Shown one piece after another: positions 1 through 8,143 of a stretch of 37,537 nt of DNA. Each line of letters begins with the position of its first letter. Position 1 is the first letter of the stretch. The notes under the pieces are model-generated. The model was not told where the DNA came from. It searched no databases and worked only from the letters and a program-made list of their open reading frames with translations. Origin of the DNA: a virus; the IMG/VR virus record IMGVR_UViG_3300046003_003813, positions 1 to 37,537 of that record. One strand, given 5' to 3'. The position numbers and the translations under genes were made by a program.

Positions 1-218
1 AGAGAAGAAGGTACGCATTTGTAAGAGACTACAACGGTAATGTAATTGTTTGCGGTATTGATTCAGGAATGGATGCAACAGTACTAAACAAATCAACAGA
101 TACACAAGGGTATTCTATTACATTAGAAGCGTTAGATAAAGTGGTTTCTCCATCTTTGTCATCTACAGCTAAAACAGCCTTAGAAGTATTAGTTTCCGTA
201 ACTAACGTAGCACCGTAA
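1..218 (+). CDS. Virion structural protein, 3' part (gene continues from 37080)
   Basis: This is the C-terminal part of a gene that starts at 37080 and is cut by the window ends. From base 12 on, the sequence equals 37392 onward, and the frame continues to a TAA at 216-218. The joined protein is 172 residues. The first 11 bases differ from the copy at 37381-37391 and are probably a contig-end artefact. The protein lies directly after the major capsid gene and is followed 2 bp later by a small helical protein. It is a soluble, beta-rich sequence with no signal peptide, as expected for a head-completion or tail-tube subunit; which of these cannot be decided here. Confidence 0.8.
   Translation, partial: RRRYAFVRDYNGNVIVCGIDSGMDATVLNKSTDTQGYSITLEALDKVVSPSLSSTAKTALEVLVSVTNVAP
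12..157 (+). repeat. Terminal redundancy, left copy (identical to 37392-37537)
   Basis: These 146 bases are repeated exactly at the right end of the window. Because a single open reading frame runs through the joined ends, this is best read as overlap from a circular or circularly permuted genome (unit length about 37,380 bp), not as a biological duplication. Confidence 0.93.
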
Positions 219-220
219 TT

Positions 221-538
221 ATGGGAAGTATAAAAGGAATTAAAAGCGTAAAAGTTGAACTTTCGTTAATTGAGGATTTAAGAAAGTCTTTAGATGCTAC
301 GTTTAAATTTTCAACTGAATTTGCTACTTCTGCTTTAGAGGTAGATAATTGGAAAAAGAAAGCTTTATCTAATTTTAAATCATTTGAAAGTTCTGTAAAT
401 GAAGCTAAAAAAAATTATGATGCAACAAGCAAAGCATCCAGTAATTTAGGTGTTGAAATACCATCTAATGTATCTTCGTTATATTCTGAAATGTTAAAAG
501 CATATCAAGAGGATAAATCACAATTATCTAAACTTTAA
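221..538 (+). CDS. Small helical protein downstream of capsid genes
   Basis: 105 residues, predicted mostly alpha-helical from its charged and hydrophobic heptad-like pattern (residues 10-65), with no signal peptide or known motif. It starts 2 bp after the stop of the structural gene that wraps around the contig end and is the last gene before a rho-independent terminator at 562. It is therefore the final gene of the protease-capsid operon. Function not recognised; a minor head protein or chaperone would suit the position. Confidence 0.75.
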   Translation: MGSIKGIKSVKVELSLIEDLRKSLDATFKFSTEFATSALEVDNWKKKALSNFKSFESSVNEAKKNYDATSKASSNLGVEIPSNVSSLYSEMLKAYQEDKSQLSKL

Positions 539-561
539 TTTTAACAATAACTTTATTAAAC

Positions 562-592
562 AAGCCACTATTTAAGTATAGTGGCTTTTTTA
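562..592 (+). terminator. Rho-independent terminator ending the capsid operon
   Basis: A perfect 10-bp stem (AAGCCACTAT at 562-571, ATAGTGGCTT at 578-587) with a 6-nt loop is followed by a T run. It separates the capsid operon from the portal operon, which then needs its own promoter at 595-628. Confidence 0.9.
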
Positions 593-594
593 TT

Positions 595-628
595 TGATAC
601 AAAAGGCAATAGTTACGTTATTATATTA
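595..628 (+). promoter_or_regulatory. Late promoter candidate, copy 1 (TGATACA-N11-TTACGTT)
   Basis: TGATACA (595-601), exactly 11 bp, then TTACGTTATTATATTA (613-628). The same bipartite element with identical spacing occurs at 27244 and 34836. Written as TGATAC-N15-CGTT it resembles ECF-sigma promoters (for example TGAAAC-N16-CGTA for B. subtilis SigW). The start codon at 628 lies 8 nt after the CGTT core, so the transcript would be leaderless or nearly so. It directly follows a terminator, which supports a promoter role. Confidence 0.72.
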
Positions 629-2319
629 TGAGTATAGAAGTTATCCAATTATCAAATTATATTAGACCACAAGTAAAAGAGGTGCAGTCTAAAGAGTGGG
701 TATTAAATGGGGATAAAAATTCATTTTATCAATACATTATAGACCGTTACAACGGTAGCCCTACTAACAGAGCGATTATAGATTCTTACAGTCAGTTTAT
801 TTATGGCAAGGGTTTAATGTCTACGCAACAAAATAGCAAAGCCTTACAATTTGCCACAATCAAAACCATTTTAGGAAAGAATGATTTACGGGCAATTTGT
901 CAAGACTACGCTTTGTTTGGCGAAGCTGCAATAGAATTAATCTACAAAAAAGGCGAGTTAAAACAAGCAAAACACATACCTAAGAATAAAGTAGTTCCTC
1001 AAAAAATGGATGAGAACGGGGATATTACAGGTTATTGGTTTAGTCAGGATTTTAACAACACCCGAAAATACGAGCCTTTATTTATAGAATCGTTTGACTT
1101 TAAGAAAAAAAGCGAGGGTTCGTTTATTTATGTTATATCCGATTACCAAGTAGGGAAAACTTATTTTACAGACCCAACTTATCTAGCAGGTTTACCTTAT
1201 GCAGAGTTAGAAGAAGAAATAGCCAACTACTGTATCAATCATATTAAGAATGGTTTGTCTTTCGGTCACATCGTAAATATGAACAACGGTACACCAGAGA
1301 GCGAAGATGTTAAAAGAGAAATCCAAAAAGACATTAAAGACAAATTAACAGGTTCACAAGGAGCAGGGAAATTTGTTTTAAACTTTAACGATAACAAAGA
1401 AAACGCTATCACAGTCGAAGCGTTAGAAGTTTCCGAAGCGCACAAGCAATACGAATTTTTAAGTGCTGAATCAGGGCAAAAGATTATGATTTCTCATAGA
1501 GTTACTTCTCCTATTCTTTTTGGTATTAAAGACAATACCGGAATGGGGAACAATGCCAACGAAATGGAGAGCGCATTTAACGAATTAATGATTAATGTTA
1601 TTGCACCAAAGAAAGAAGTAATCTTAGATGCTTTAATGGAAATCTTTACCGATGCAGGTCTTGTTATCGATTTGGACTTTATCCCACTTAGAAAGGTCGC
1701 ACAAGAAGCAACACAATTAAGCGCACACGTTCAATGCAATCACGACCATACAGACGATATGTTTGCCGATGCTTTGTTAGAGTTAGGCGAACAAATTGAC
1801 TTAAACGAATGGGAAGCAATAGACGAAAGCGAGTACAACGCAGATTCTAAAGTAACAGAAACAGCTTTAAATATGTCCTCTTTACAACTTGCTTATGCTC
1901 CTAGTGCTTTTGCAGAACGTACAAGCGAACAAGACACTAAACTATTCAAGATTAGATACGAATATAAAGGAAGTATGACACCCGAAAGATCCTTTTGTCG
2001 TAAAATGATGGGTGCAAATCTACTTTTTAGAAAGGAAGATATAGAAAACGCAAGTCGAAAAGGGGTAAATAAAGGTTTTGGACCACACGGAGCAGACACT
2101 TACAACCTATTTTTATACAAAGGAGGGGTTAATTGTAAACACTTTTGGCAACGTAGTATCTTTTTGAAGAAAAATAACGACAGATTAACAAGCGCACAAG
2201 CACGAAAAATGCTAAATGACCTTGACCCAAGCCTCAGAAAAGAAGCAAACTTCGAGCAAAACCCTCCAGAGGTTGCAAAATGGACTTATGATTTACCTAA
2301 TCACGGAGCGTTAAGCTAA
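628..2319 (+). CDS. Portal protein with C-terminal head-morphogenesis-like extension
   Basis: 563 residues. The N-terminal about 400 residues look like a Bacteroidetes-phage portal protein (conserved stretch around the N-terminal NSFYQYIIDRYNG and the middle ISHRVTSPILFGI, residues about 290-305). The last about 110 residues hold a separate unit with FCRKMM, YN-rich and GGVNCKHFW motifs (about residues 455-515), similar to the Cys/His C-terminal region of SPP1 gp7-like minor head proteins. The dodecameric portal forms the DNA entry/exit vertex. It is the first gene of its operon, immediately behind late promoter copy 1. It is separated from the terminase by the whole tail module, an unusual position. 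Confidence 0.85.
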   Translation: MSIEVIQLSNYIRPQVKEVQSKEWVLNGDKNSFYQYIIDRYNGSPTNRAIIDSYSQFIYGKGLMSTQQNSKALQFATIKTILGKNDLRAICQDYALFGEAAIELIYKKGELKQAKHIPKNKVVPQKMDENGDITGYWFSQDFNNTRKYEPLFIESFDFKKKSEGSFIYVISDYQVGKTYFTDPTYLAGLPYAELEEEIANYCINHIKNGLSFGHIVNMNNGTPESEDVKREIQKDIKDKLTGSQGAGKFVLNFNDNKENAITVEALEVSEAHKQYEFLSAESGQKIMISHRVTSPILFGIKDNTGMGNNANEMESAFNELMINVIAPKKEVILDALMEIFTDAGLVIDLDFIPLRKVAQEATQLSAHVQCNHDHTDDMFADALLELGEQIDLNEWEAIDESEYNADSKVTETALNMSSLQLAYAPSAFAERTSEQDTKLFKIRYEYKGSMTPERSFCRKMMGANLLFRKEDIENASRKGVNKGFGPHGADTYNLFLYKGGVNCKHFWQRSIFLKKNNDRLTSAQARKMLNDLDPSLRKEANFEQNPPEVAKWTYDLPNHGALS

Positions 2320-2325
2320 TATATT

Positions 2326-2886
2326 ATGGAAGCACTACTATTAAACGACATAGATATAACCGAAAATACTCCTTTAGGGGGGAATATTGATGTAGATAAA
2401 TTTAGATTTTGTATCGCAGATGCTCAAGTATCTAAACTTGAAGAAATCTTAGGCGAAACATTATACGAAAAGATTAAAACAGAATACACAGCAAACACTT
2501 TAAGCGGTCTTTATGCTATTTTGTACGACAAGTATATCAAACCTTTTTTAATACACCAGAGCGCAGTAGAATACCTTTTAGTAGGTGCGTATATGGTTAG
2601 TAATGGGGGGATATTTAAGAACACTCCACAAAACGGAACACCAATAGAGAAAAACGAAGTTGATTTCTTAGTACAAAACCAACGTAGCAAAGCAGAAATG
2701 TATCAGGCACGACTTGAAAAGTGGTTAGTTAGAAATAATTTGCCAGAGTATTTAGTCTATCTAAGCACTACCATCGTACCGGCATCACGTCAAAGTTATG
2801 GCGGTTGGTATTTCGGACAATCAGGAAACGATAACACACCTAATAAATCATATAACGACTATGAAAGAGACTTCCCAAACGGATAA
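2326..2886 (+). CDS. Probable head-tail connector protein
   Basis: 186 residues, starting 6 bp after the portal stop. The helical pattern in the first 130 residues (FCIADAQVSKLEEILGETLY, then paired helices around residues 60-95) resembles small connector/adaptor proteins that follow portals in Bacteroidetes prophages. The C terminus is Gly/Asn/Tyr rich. A role in joining portal and tail is inferred from position and fold type; no catalytic motif is visible. Confidence 0.55.
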   Translation: MEALLLNDIDITENTPLGGNIDVDKFRFCIADAQVSKLEEILGETLYEKIKTEYTANTLSGLYAILYDKYIKPFLIHQSAVEYLLVGAYMVSNGGIFKNTPQNGTPIEKNEVDFLVQNQRSKAEMYQARLEKWLVRNNLPEYLVYLSTTIVPASRQSYGGWYFGQSGNDNTPNKSYNDYERDFPNG

Positions 2887-2974
2887 AGTAGATCACGTAA
2901 AAGTAGCAAAATTGATTAAAAAAATAGAATTGTACTTATCAAAACAAAAAGAAAATAAATGCCACAACAAGTAA
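2861..2974 (+). CDS. Possible small overlapping gene
   Basis: A 37-residue Lys-rich frame (starts MKETSQTDKVDHVKVAKLIK) that overlaps the preceding gene by 26 nt and the spike gene by 16 nt. It fills an otherwise empty 72-bp gap in this tightly packed operon and has a plausible amphipathic helix. It has no recognised relatives; it could equally be untranslated spacer. Confidence 0.4.
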   Translation: MKETSQTDKVDHVKVAKLIKKIELYLSKQKENKCHNK

Positions 2975-5496
2975 TAAATATAGGTACAGTAGCAGGAGAT
3001 GGAACGGGCGATACTTTAAGAGAATCACAAAGAAAAGCAAACGAAAACTTTAGCGAAATTTACACTCGTTACGCTCCTAATTTAGGGGTAGTAGTTCCAA
3101 CCGATACACCAGCAGGAACAGGTATCAACTATTGGGAATGTATTGTAGCAGGTACTTACACCAATTTTGGTGGTGTTGTTTTAGGTGCTAATAGCAGAGG
3201 GGTTATATTTAGAAATTCATCAGGGGTTTTTAGTATTAGCGCAGTATCTTATGACATCACTTCAAAAGTAAACGTTTCTGATGTAATCAATACTTTAGTA
3301 TCTACTGAAACTGCAAAACCATTGAGTGCTGCACAAGGGAAAGCATTAAATGATAAATTTGCAAACTATCCTTTAACATCAAGCCTTACAAGTAAAGTAA
3401 ATGTTTCTGATATTGTAAACACATTATCATCCATAGAAACAACAAAGCCTTTAAGCGCAGCGCAAGGTAAAGCGTTAAACGATAAGTTTAATGATTATGC
3501 TTCCGATGCAGAAATAGCAATTATAGAAAGCGATTTATACACAGCTATTACTGCGGTTGCTTCGGGTTCTCCTAAAGGGGTTTTCGCAAACTTAGCAGCT
3601 TTAGAGGGTGCTTATCCATTAGGACACGGAAACGATATTTATGTAACATTAGATAACGGTCATTGGTATTATTATAATGTAGATTGGCAAGATGGGGGAT
3701 TATATCAAGCACCAATTACAGGCACAATAAAATCAAACGAATCACTTTCTTTAGCACAAAGAAAAGGAGATGTATTATATGGTATTTTAGACCAGTACAC
3801 AGGCGAAGAGATTACTTTATCTAAAGTTACAGGAACACCAACGGTTGATGGAATTATGATTTTTCAATTAGGTAGTGAGTATTTTAAAAGGAATTTCACT
3901 AAAATAAATTCGGAATGGTTTGGATTAGATAAAACAGGAACTGCTGATTGTGCGGTTAAGATTCAAAACTTATTTAATGCAATAATGTTGCATAGTGTAG
4001 ATGGTTATTTTGCCGATGGTACGTATTTAATTAATTCTACTTTGAATTTTTATGCGGACAATTTAAACACAAAATTAACTTTAAAAGGTTCTGGAAATGT
4101 AATTTTTAAAAATGGATTTTCAGGGGATATGTTAGTTATTGGTAAGGCAGGATATGAAAATGTGCAAGATGGTTATGGTTTTATCACTTTAGAGGGTATA
4201 AATTTTAATAATAACATTCAAATCGGCGCAACAGCAATTCGTGTAAGAAGTCAGAAGCATATTACTTTTAATAATTTACACATTTACGGCAGTTGGAGCG
4301 TTGGTATTTCACTAAAAGGGGTTTATTCAACTCCAAAACTTTCAAATGTCCGAATTAACGGCAGTACACACGGTATAGTTTCACACGGACAAGTTAACAA
4401 CATTGTTTATGATAGAGTTTCTTTATTGGCTTGTACTATTGGATTTTATGCTCATCCTGATAGTGGAACGGGCTTAATAAGTGGAGAGCTCGATACCAAT
4501 ACTTTTACAAATTGCGACTTTGAGGGAAATGCCAATTCTATTTTAATTGATAGTCCGCACGGCTGTACGGCTTTAAGAATTCAAAACAATCATTTTGAAA
4601 ACAATACAGGTCCAGAAATTATTATAAACAATTATACTTCAACAAATGTACCGTGTACTTTACAGGCTATTAATATTTCGGAAAATATGGTTTATCAGGC
4701 TCACGAAATTAAAGTTGGCAATAGTTTATTAGGCGGTAATATTTATAATGTTGATTTTTCGGGAAATAAGATAAACACATTTACAGTTAATGCGGTTAAA
4801 ATTTGCACCGAAGCTGCTGCTATTTCTTATAATTATGCTGCTTACAATAATTATTATGAAAATGATGGAACTGTACAAGTAGAAAAATCTTCCACTCATC
4901 CTTTAGTTTTAGAAAAATCTATAAAAGGTGTTGCTGGTAAAATGCCTATATACCCATTTGAGCCTGTTTTACCTTTTGGAAACGAAGACGAAAAAGGAAT
5001 GAATGGAGAAATAAGATGGGATAATACTAATTTATACTTTAAAACTAGAACAGCGGGTTGGAAATATATTCCAATGAAAACAAATGCCGTTTATCCTCAA
5101 ACTGCACATATTGACCTAAATACCATATTTAATGTAGATGAAAATGGAAATATAGGTGTTAACACAACTCCAGAAACCGTTGGGGGGCATACTGGAATAT
5201 TCACAATATTTGGAGATAATGCAACAGGCGTTGTTTTAAAAGATGCTGCTGGATTAAGAAGAATATTATATAATGATGGTGTAATTAGAATTACAAATGC
5301 TAGTGGGGATAATTTATTGGTAATTAGCGCCACCGGAGGTATTACAGGTCCTTCTATAAATATTTCAGATTTAAACACAGCTCCATCATCAGCAACAGCC
5401 ACAGGCACTTTAGGAGAAATAAGATATACTTCTGATCATATATATGTATGCGTAGCAACAAACACTTGGAAGCGTTCAGCAATAACAACTTGGTAA
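2959..5496 (+). CDS. Tail spike / fibre with beta-helix domain
   Basis: 845 residues. The start is a typical virion-anchor sequence of Bacteroidetes tail fibres (INIGTVAGDGTGDTLRESQ, NENFSEIY). Residues 102-137 and 145-180 form a tandem repeat containing LSAAQGKALNDKF, a motif common in fibre shafts. From about residue 320 to 640 there are short N/G/I-rich turns typical of a right-handed parallel beta-helix (pectate-lyase fold), which suggests a receptor-binding or polysaccharide-degrading spike. The last about 150 residues carry short repeats (GMNGEIRWDNTNLYFKT and GTLGEIRYTSDHIYVCV), likely a trimerisation or tip region. It has the same orientation as, and nearly abuts, the next gene. Confidence 0.8.
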   Translation: MPQQVINIGTVAGDGTGDTLRESQRKANENFSEIYTRYAPNLGVVVPTDTPAGTGINYWECIVAGTYTNFGGVVLGANSRGVIFRNSSGVFSISAVSYDITSKVNVSDVINTLVSTETAKPLSAAQGKALNDKFANYPLTSSLTSKVNVSDIVNTLSSIETTKPLSAAQGKALNDKFNDYASDAEIAIIESDLYTAITAVASGSPKGVFANLAALEGAYPLGHGNDIYVTLDNGHWYYYNVDWQDGGLYQAPITGTIKSNESLSLAQRKGDVLYGILDQYTGEEITLSKVTGTPTVDGIMIFQLGSEYFKRNFTKINSEWFGLDKTGTADCAVKIQNLFNAIMLHSVDGYFADGTYLINSTLNFYADNLNTKLTLKGSGNVIFKNGFSGDMLVIGKAGYENVQDGYGFITLEGINFNNNIQIGATAIRVRSQKHITFNNLHIYGSWSVGISLKGVYSTPKLSNVRINGSTHGIVSHGQVNNIVYDRVSLLACTIGFYAHPDSGTGLISGELDTNTFTNCDFEGNANSILIDSPHGCTALRIQNNHFENNTGPEIIINNYTSTNVPCTLQAINISENMVYQAHEIKVGNSLLGGNIYNVDFSGNKINTFTVNAVKICTEAAAISYNYAAYNNYYENDGTVQVEKSSTHPLVLEKSIKGVAGKMPIYPFEPVLPFGNEDEKGMNGEIRWDNTNLYFKTRTAGWKYIPMKTNAVYPQTAHIDLNTIFNVDENGNIGVNTTPETVGGHTGIFTIFGDNATGVVLKDAAGLRRILYNDGVIRITNASGDNLLVISATGGITGPSINISDLNTAPSSATATGTLGEIRYTSDHIYVCVATNTWKRSAITTW
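3262..3498 (+). repeat. Tandem 36-residue coding repeat in the spike shaft
   Basis: Codons 102-137 (3262-3369) and 145-180 (3391-3498) encode two near-identical units, both starting SKVNVSD and ending with LSAAQGKALNDKF plus two to three residues. Synonymous differences show an old duplication. Confidence 0.85.
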
Positions 5497-5751
5497 ATGA
5501 AAACATTAATCCTTCTACTATTCGTAAACCTTTCAATTGCACAAAGCAGCATCGTTGCTTCAGGAAATGACACCTACACAGTAGGAGAAACATTCCCAAT
5601 AATGCAAAGTGTTGATACTATAGTAGAAGAAGTGAGTTTAGGAGTGCCAAAATGGGAAGTGCCAACAGAAATAAAAACAACACCAAAGAAGAAAGTTTCT
5701 TTTTTGCAAAGTATAATTAATTTTTTAAAAACAATTTTTAAACAGAAATAA
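5497..5751 (+). CDS. Small secreted protein of the lysis region
   Basis: 84 residues with a clear Sec signal peptide (MKTLILLLFVNLSIAQS) and a basic, amphipathic C terminus (SFLQSIINFLKTIFKQK). It begins right after the spike stop codon and precedes the holin-like genes by 1 bp. The fold is not recognised. A periplasmic accessory of lysis or of the spike is possible; the basic C-terminal helix could bind membrane. Confidence 0.65.
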   Translation: MKTLILLLFVNLSIAQSSIVASGNDTYTVGETFPIMQSVDTIVEEVSLGVPKWEVPTEIKTTPKKKVSFLQSIINFLKTIFKQK

Positions 5752-5752
5752 A

Positions 5753-5926
5753 ATGACAGATTTAAAAACAACAGTATTAGGATTTTTAGGAGCGTTTTGG
5801 TTTTTAGCACAGCCGATAATTACAAACGGAAACTTTGACTTTGCTAGAGATTGGAAAAGTTTAGTTTTTGCAGGATTAACAGCCGCTTTTGGATATTTTG
5901 TAGGAGATAAAAAACCGACTGAATAA
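5753..5926 (+). CDS. Holin-like small membrane protein
   Basis: 57 residues with two hydrophobic segments (about residues 7-22 and 36-50) joined by a short polar stretch and ending in a charged tail (GDKKPTE). The size and topology fit a class II holin. The start codon follows the previous stop by 1 bp, and the stop overlaps the next start (TAATG). Together with the next two genes it forms the lysis cassette: holin, XhlA-like protein, endolysin. Confidence 0.7.
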   Translation: MTDLKTTVLGFLGAFWFLAQPIITNGNFDFARDWKSLVFAGLTAAFGYFVGDKKPTE

Positions 5927-6219
5927 TGACCAAGTTAGAATCCGAAAGAATAGACCGTGTAGAAAATCATTTAAAGTTCATTAAAAGCGATGTAAACGAT
6001 GTTTTAGCGGCTTTGATAGGTACAGATGCAAACGGTAAAAAGGGAATCGTTCCAGAGGTTGCCATAATTCAATCAGAAATCAAATTAATAAAATTAGAAA
6101 TTGAAGCGATTAAACTTGCCAACGGTAAAAAAGAAATAGTTTTCGAGCAGTTGAAATATGGTGTTGGTGTTGTGTTTGTTGGATTTGTGGGGATAATTTT
6201 AAAATTACTTTTTGGATGA
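5926..6219 (+). CDS. XhlA-like holin accessory protein
   Basis: 97 residues: an N-terminal coiled coil (ERIDRVENHLKFIKSDV, then IIQSEIKLIKLEIEAIK) and one C-terminal membrane helix (residues 77-95, GVGVVFVGFVGIILKLLF). This matches the architecture of haemolysin XhlA-type proteins that work with holins. It overlaps the holin-like gene by 1 nt and the endolysin gene by 4 nt, which indicates translational coupling. Confidence 0.7.
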   Translation: MTKLESERIDRVENHLKFIKSDVNDVLAALIGTDANGKKGIVPEVAIIQSEIKLIKLEIEAIKLANGKKEIVFEQLKYGVGVVFVGFVGIILKLLFG

Positions 6220-6662
6220 AATTAGACGAAAACGGTTATAAATTAATAACAGGGTTTGAGGGTTTGAAACTTAAACCTTATTTGTGTAGTGCAAGAATAC
6301 CTACTATCGGGTACGGTAACACCTATTACAGCAACGGGAAACACGTAACTTTATTAGATGATGCAATTACACAAGTACAAGCCTTTGAAATGTTTAAAGA
6401 GATTGCAGACCGTTTCGCTTTAGCAGTCAATCGACAATTAAAAAAAACCGTTACACAAAATCAATTTAACAGTTTGGTTTCTTTCGCTTACAATGTAGGA
6501 ACGGGAGCATTTATAAGTAGTACTTTATTAAAGAAAGTCAATAGTAACCCAAACGATCCGAGCATTAAAACCGAGTTTTTAAAATGGAATAAAGCAGGGG
6601 GCAAGATTGTAAACGGATTAACAATAAGAAGAAATCAGGAACAAATAAATTATTATTTATGA
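6216..6662 (+). CDS. GH24 lysozyme (endolysin)
   Basis: 148 residues, T4-lysozyme-like muramidase that hydrolyses the MurNAc-GlcNAc bond of peptidoglycan. The catalytic region reads E15 ... C24 ... T30 in the E-8-(D/C)-5-T spacing, followed by IGYGNT; the usual Asp is replaced by Cys. Later motifs (QNQFNSLVSFAYNVG, FLKWNKAGGK, GLTIRRNQE) are typical of the family. There is no signal peptide, so release depends on the holin genes just upstream. It overlaps both neighbours by 4 nt. Confidence 0.93.
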   Translation: MKLDENGYKLITGFEGLKLKPYLCSARIPTIGYGNTYYSNGKHVTLLDDAITQVQAFEMFKEIADRFALAVNRQLKKTVTQNQFNSLVSFAYNVGTGAFISSTLLKKVNSNPNDPSIKTEFLKWNKAGGKIVNGLTIRRNQEQINYYL

Positions 6663-6982
6663 CAACATATAATTTTCCAAACCACAGAAAAGGCGATACT
6701 TTCAAAGCGCGCCAGATAGTTTTAGGATTTGATATTACGGGCGCAACTATTAAAATGCAGTTTAGATTGGCAGGTGCTTCTAATGTATCTTTTGAATGGT
6801 CAACAGTTGGTAGCACATTTGTAGTAACCAATGCAGCAACGGGAACAATCACAATGAATAAAAGAATATTAGATTTCAAACCTGCTACTTATGTTTATGA
6901 TTTTCAAATCACAGATAGCAACGGAGATGTAACCACTTATTTTGAGGGTTCAATTTTAATAGAACAAGACAAAACAGTATGA
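6659..6982 (+). CDS. Baseplate upper protein-like (BppU N-terminal-like) protein
   Basis: 107 residues, all-beta pattern, starting with NFPNHRKGDTFKA and containing ITGATIKMQFR and a YVYDFQITDSNG strand. This is the pattern of BppU N-terminal-like domains found beside phage fibre genes. It overlaps the endolysin stop and the collagen-like gene by 4 nt each. Likely a virion adaptor for the following fibre; the functional call rests on motif resemblance and context. Confidence 0.6.
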   Translation: MTTYNFPNHRKGDTFKARQIVLGFDITGATIKMQFRLAGASNVSFEWSTVGSTFVVTNAATGTITMNKRILDFKPATYVYDFQITDSNGDVTTYFEGSILIEQDKTV

Positions 6983-7773
6983 TAACCATTAACGAAATAG
7001 TAGAGAATGTAGCTATTACTGTAAATGAAATTACGGATAATATAACGGTTGCTATTACTGAAAACACAACACCCGTAACGATTGCGGTTGCAGAATCAGG
7101 CTCAGGTAGTCAAGGAATACAAGGAGTAAAAGGTGACACGGGCGCAACGGGTGCAGCAGGAACAAACGGAACGAATGGAACAAATGGCACACAAGGAGTA
7201 AAAGGCGATACAGGAAATCAAGGCATTCAGGGCATTCAAGGGGAGCAGGGCATTCAAGGGGAGCAAGGAGTGCAAGGTATTCAAGGAGTTGCAGGAGTTA
7301 ATGCTCCAACTCCATTAGTCTTAACATTAGCAAGTAATTTTTCTACAACTTCTACCACAAGAGCCAATGTTACCGGAATGAGTTTTGCTGTGACAGCAGG
7401 AAAAAAATATAAAATCACATTATTAGGCGACCATCAAACAGATAATACTACAACAGGGGGGAGTATTGGTTTTGTATTACCATCAGGAACTGGAAATATA
7501 AAAGGATTTATGAGAATGTCAGTATCAACTTCAATAGTAAGCACTGACAATAGTACATCGATACGGAATATTAATTCTATTAATACAACAGCTGGTAGTT
7601 TTATAACATCCACAAGTGTTACCCCTATAAATACCCCACACTATTTTACTGGTTTGTTAATCTTTGATTGTTTAACTACTGGCGTTTTTCAACTGCAATA
7701 TGGTACAGAAATCGCTGCAAGTGCGGCTCAAATGAACGCAGGAAGTGTTATGATTGTAGAAACTTTAAATTAA
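6979..7773 (+). CDS. Collagen-like tail fibre
   Basis: 264 residues. Residues about 48-105 are Gly-X-Y repeats (GIQGVKGDTGATGAAG, then GIQGEQGIQGEQG), expected to form a trimeric collagen helix. The N-terminal 45 residues are an anchor rich in I/V/T/N, and the C-terminal about 155 residues form a beta-rich head domain (TPLVLTLASNFSTTSTTRANVTG), probably the receptor-facing part. Last gene of the spike-lysis-fibre operon. Confidence 0.85.
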   Translation: MITINEIVENVAITVNEITDNITVAITENTTPVTIAVAESGSGSQGIQGVKGDTGATGAAGTNGTNGTNGTQGVKGDTGNQGIQGIQGEQGIQGEQGVQGIQGVAGVNAPTPLVLTLASNFSTTSTTRANVTGMSFAVTAGKKYKITLLGDHQTDNTTTGGSIGFVLPSGTGNIKGFMRMSVSTSIVSTDNSTSIRNINSINTTAGSFITSTSVTPINTPHYFTGLLIFDCLTTGVFQLQYGTEIAASAAQMNAGSVMIVETLN

Positions 7774-7792
7774 AATAAAAATAAATCATTTA

Positions 7793-7827
7793 TTACGTTA
7801 TTATATTAGTTTTTATTTGTAAGTTTG
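7793..7827 (+). promoter_or_regulatory. Motif-type promoter (TTACGTTATTATATTAG ... TAAGTTTG)
   Basis: The recurring motif TTACGTTATTATATTAG (7793-7809) is followed by a perfect Bacteroidetes -7 element TAAGTTTG (7820-7827), 27 nt after the motif start. It serves the genes from 7847 onward. Confidence 0.75.
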
Positions 7828-7846
7828 ACAAACTAAAACGCTTAAA

Positions 7847-8062
7847 ATGAGAACCTATTTTTTAGCAAAAGAGAATCCTTACAATATTCGTCAACAATTC
7901 ACTACGATTGACGCATTTAAAAAACACTTATTTACCCTTTCTATTTTAGAAATAAGACACTTATTAGTAAACTTTGAAGATGCCGAGTTTTACGAAGATT
8001 GTGTTATAGTTCAAAGTGTATTAACTGAAAAAATTAACTGTATAGTAACCCGTAATGATTAG
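7847..8062 (+). CDS. Hypothetical protein
   Basis: 71 residues, acidic, no signal peptide, membrane helix or known motif. First gene after a motif-type promoter whose -7 element lies 19 nt upstream, so the leader is only about 13 nt. Begins the operon that includes the spanin candidate. Function not recognised. Confidence 0.7.
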   Translation: MRTYFLAKENPYNIRQQFTTIDAFKKHLFTLSILEIRHLLVNFEDAEFYEDCVIVQSVLTEKINCIVTRND

Positions 8063-8065
8063 ACT

Positions 8066-8143
8066 ATGATACAATCACTTTTTTTATTAGGACTTATAAT
8101 GCTTTTATTAATAAACGCCACAGACGAAAATAACAATCTATGA
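8066..8143 (+). CDS. Tiny membrane peptide
   Basis: 25 residues, one hydrophobic helix (MIQSLFLLGLIMLLLINATDENNNL). Its stop overlaps the start of the spanin-like gene (ATGA). A regulatory or lysis-related membrane peptide is possible; the short length keeps confidence low. Confidence 0.45.
   Translation: MIQSLFLLGLIMLLLINATDENNNL

Noticed and set aside
3262-3498. CRISPR-like or regulatory repeat
   Set aside because: The two units are in-frame protein repeats of the spike shaft with synonymous changes. No CRISPR array or cas gene was found.
5097-5810. Minus-strand reading frames over the spike and holin region
   Set aside because: They lie opposite well-supported plus-strand genes and show hydrophobic shadow composition without motifs.
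7120-7300. Collagen-like repeats as a diversity-generating variable repeat
   Set aside because: The repeats are ordinary Gly-X-Y codons; no template repeat copy or reverse transcriptase gene exists in the window.
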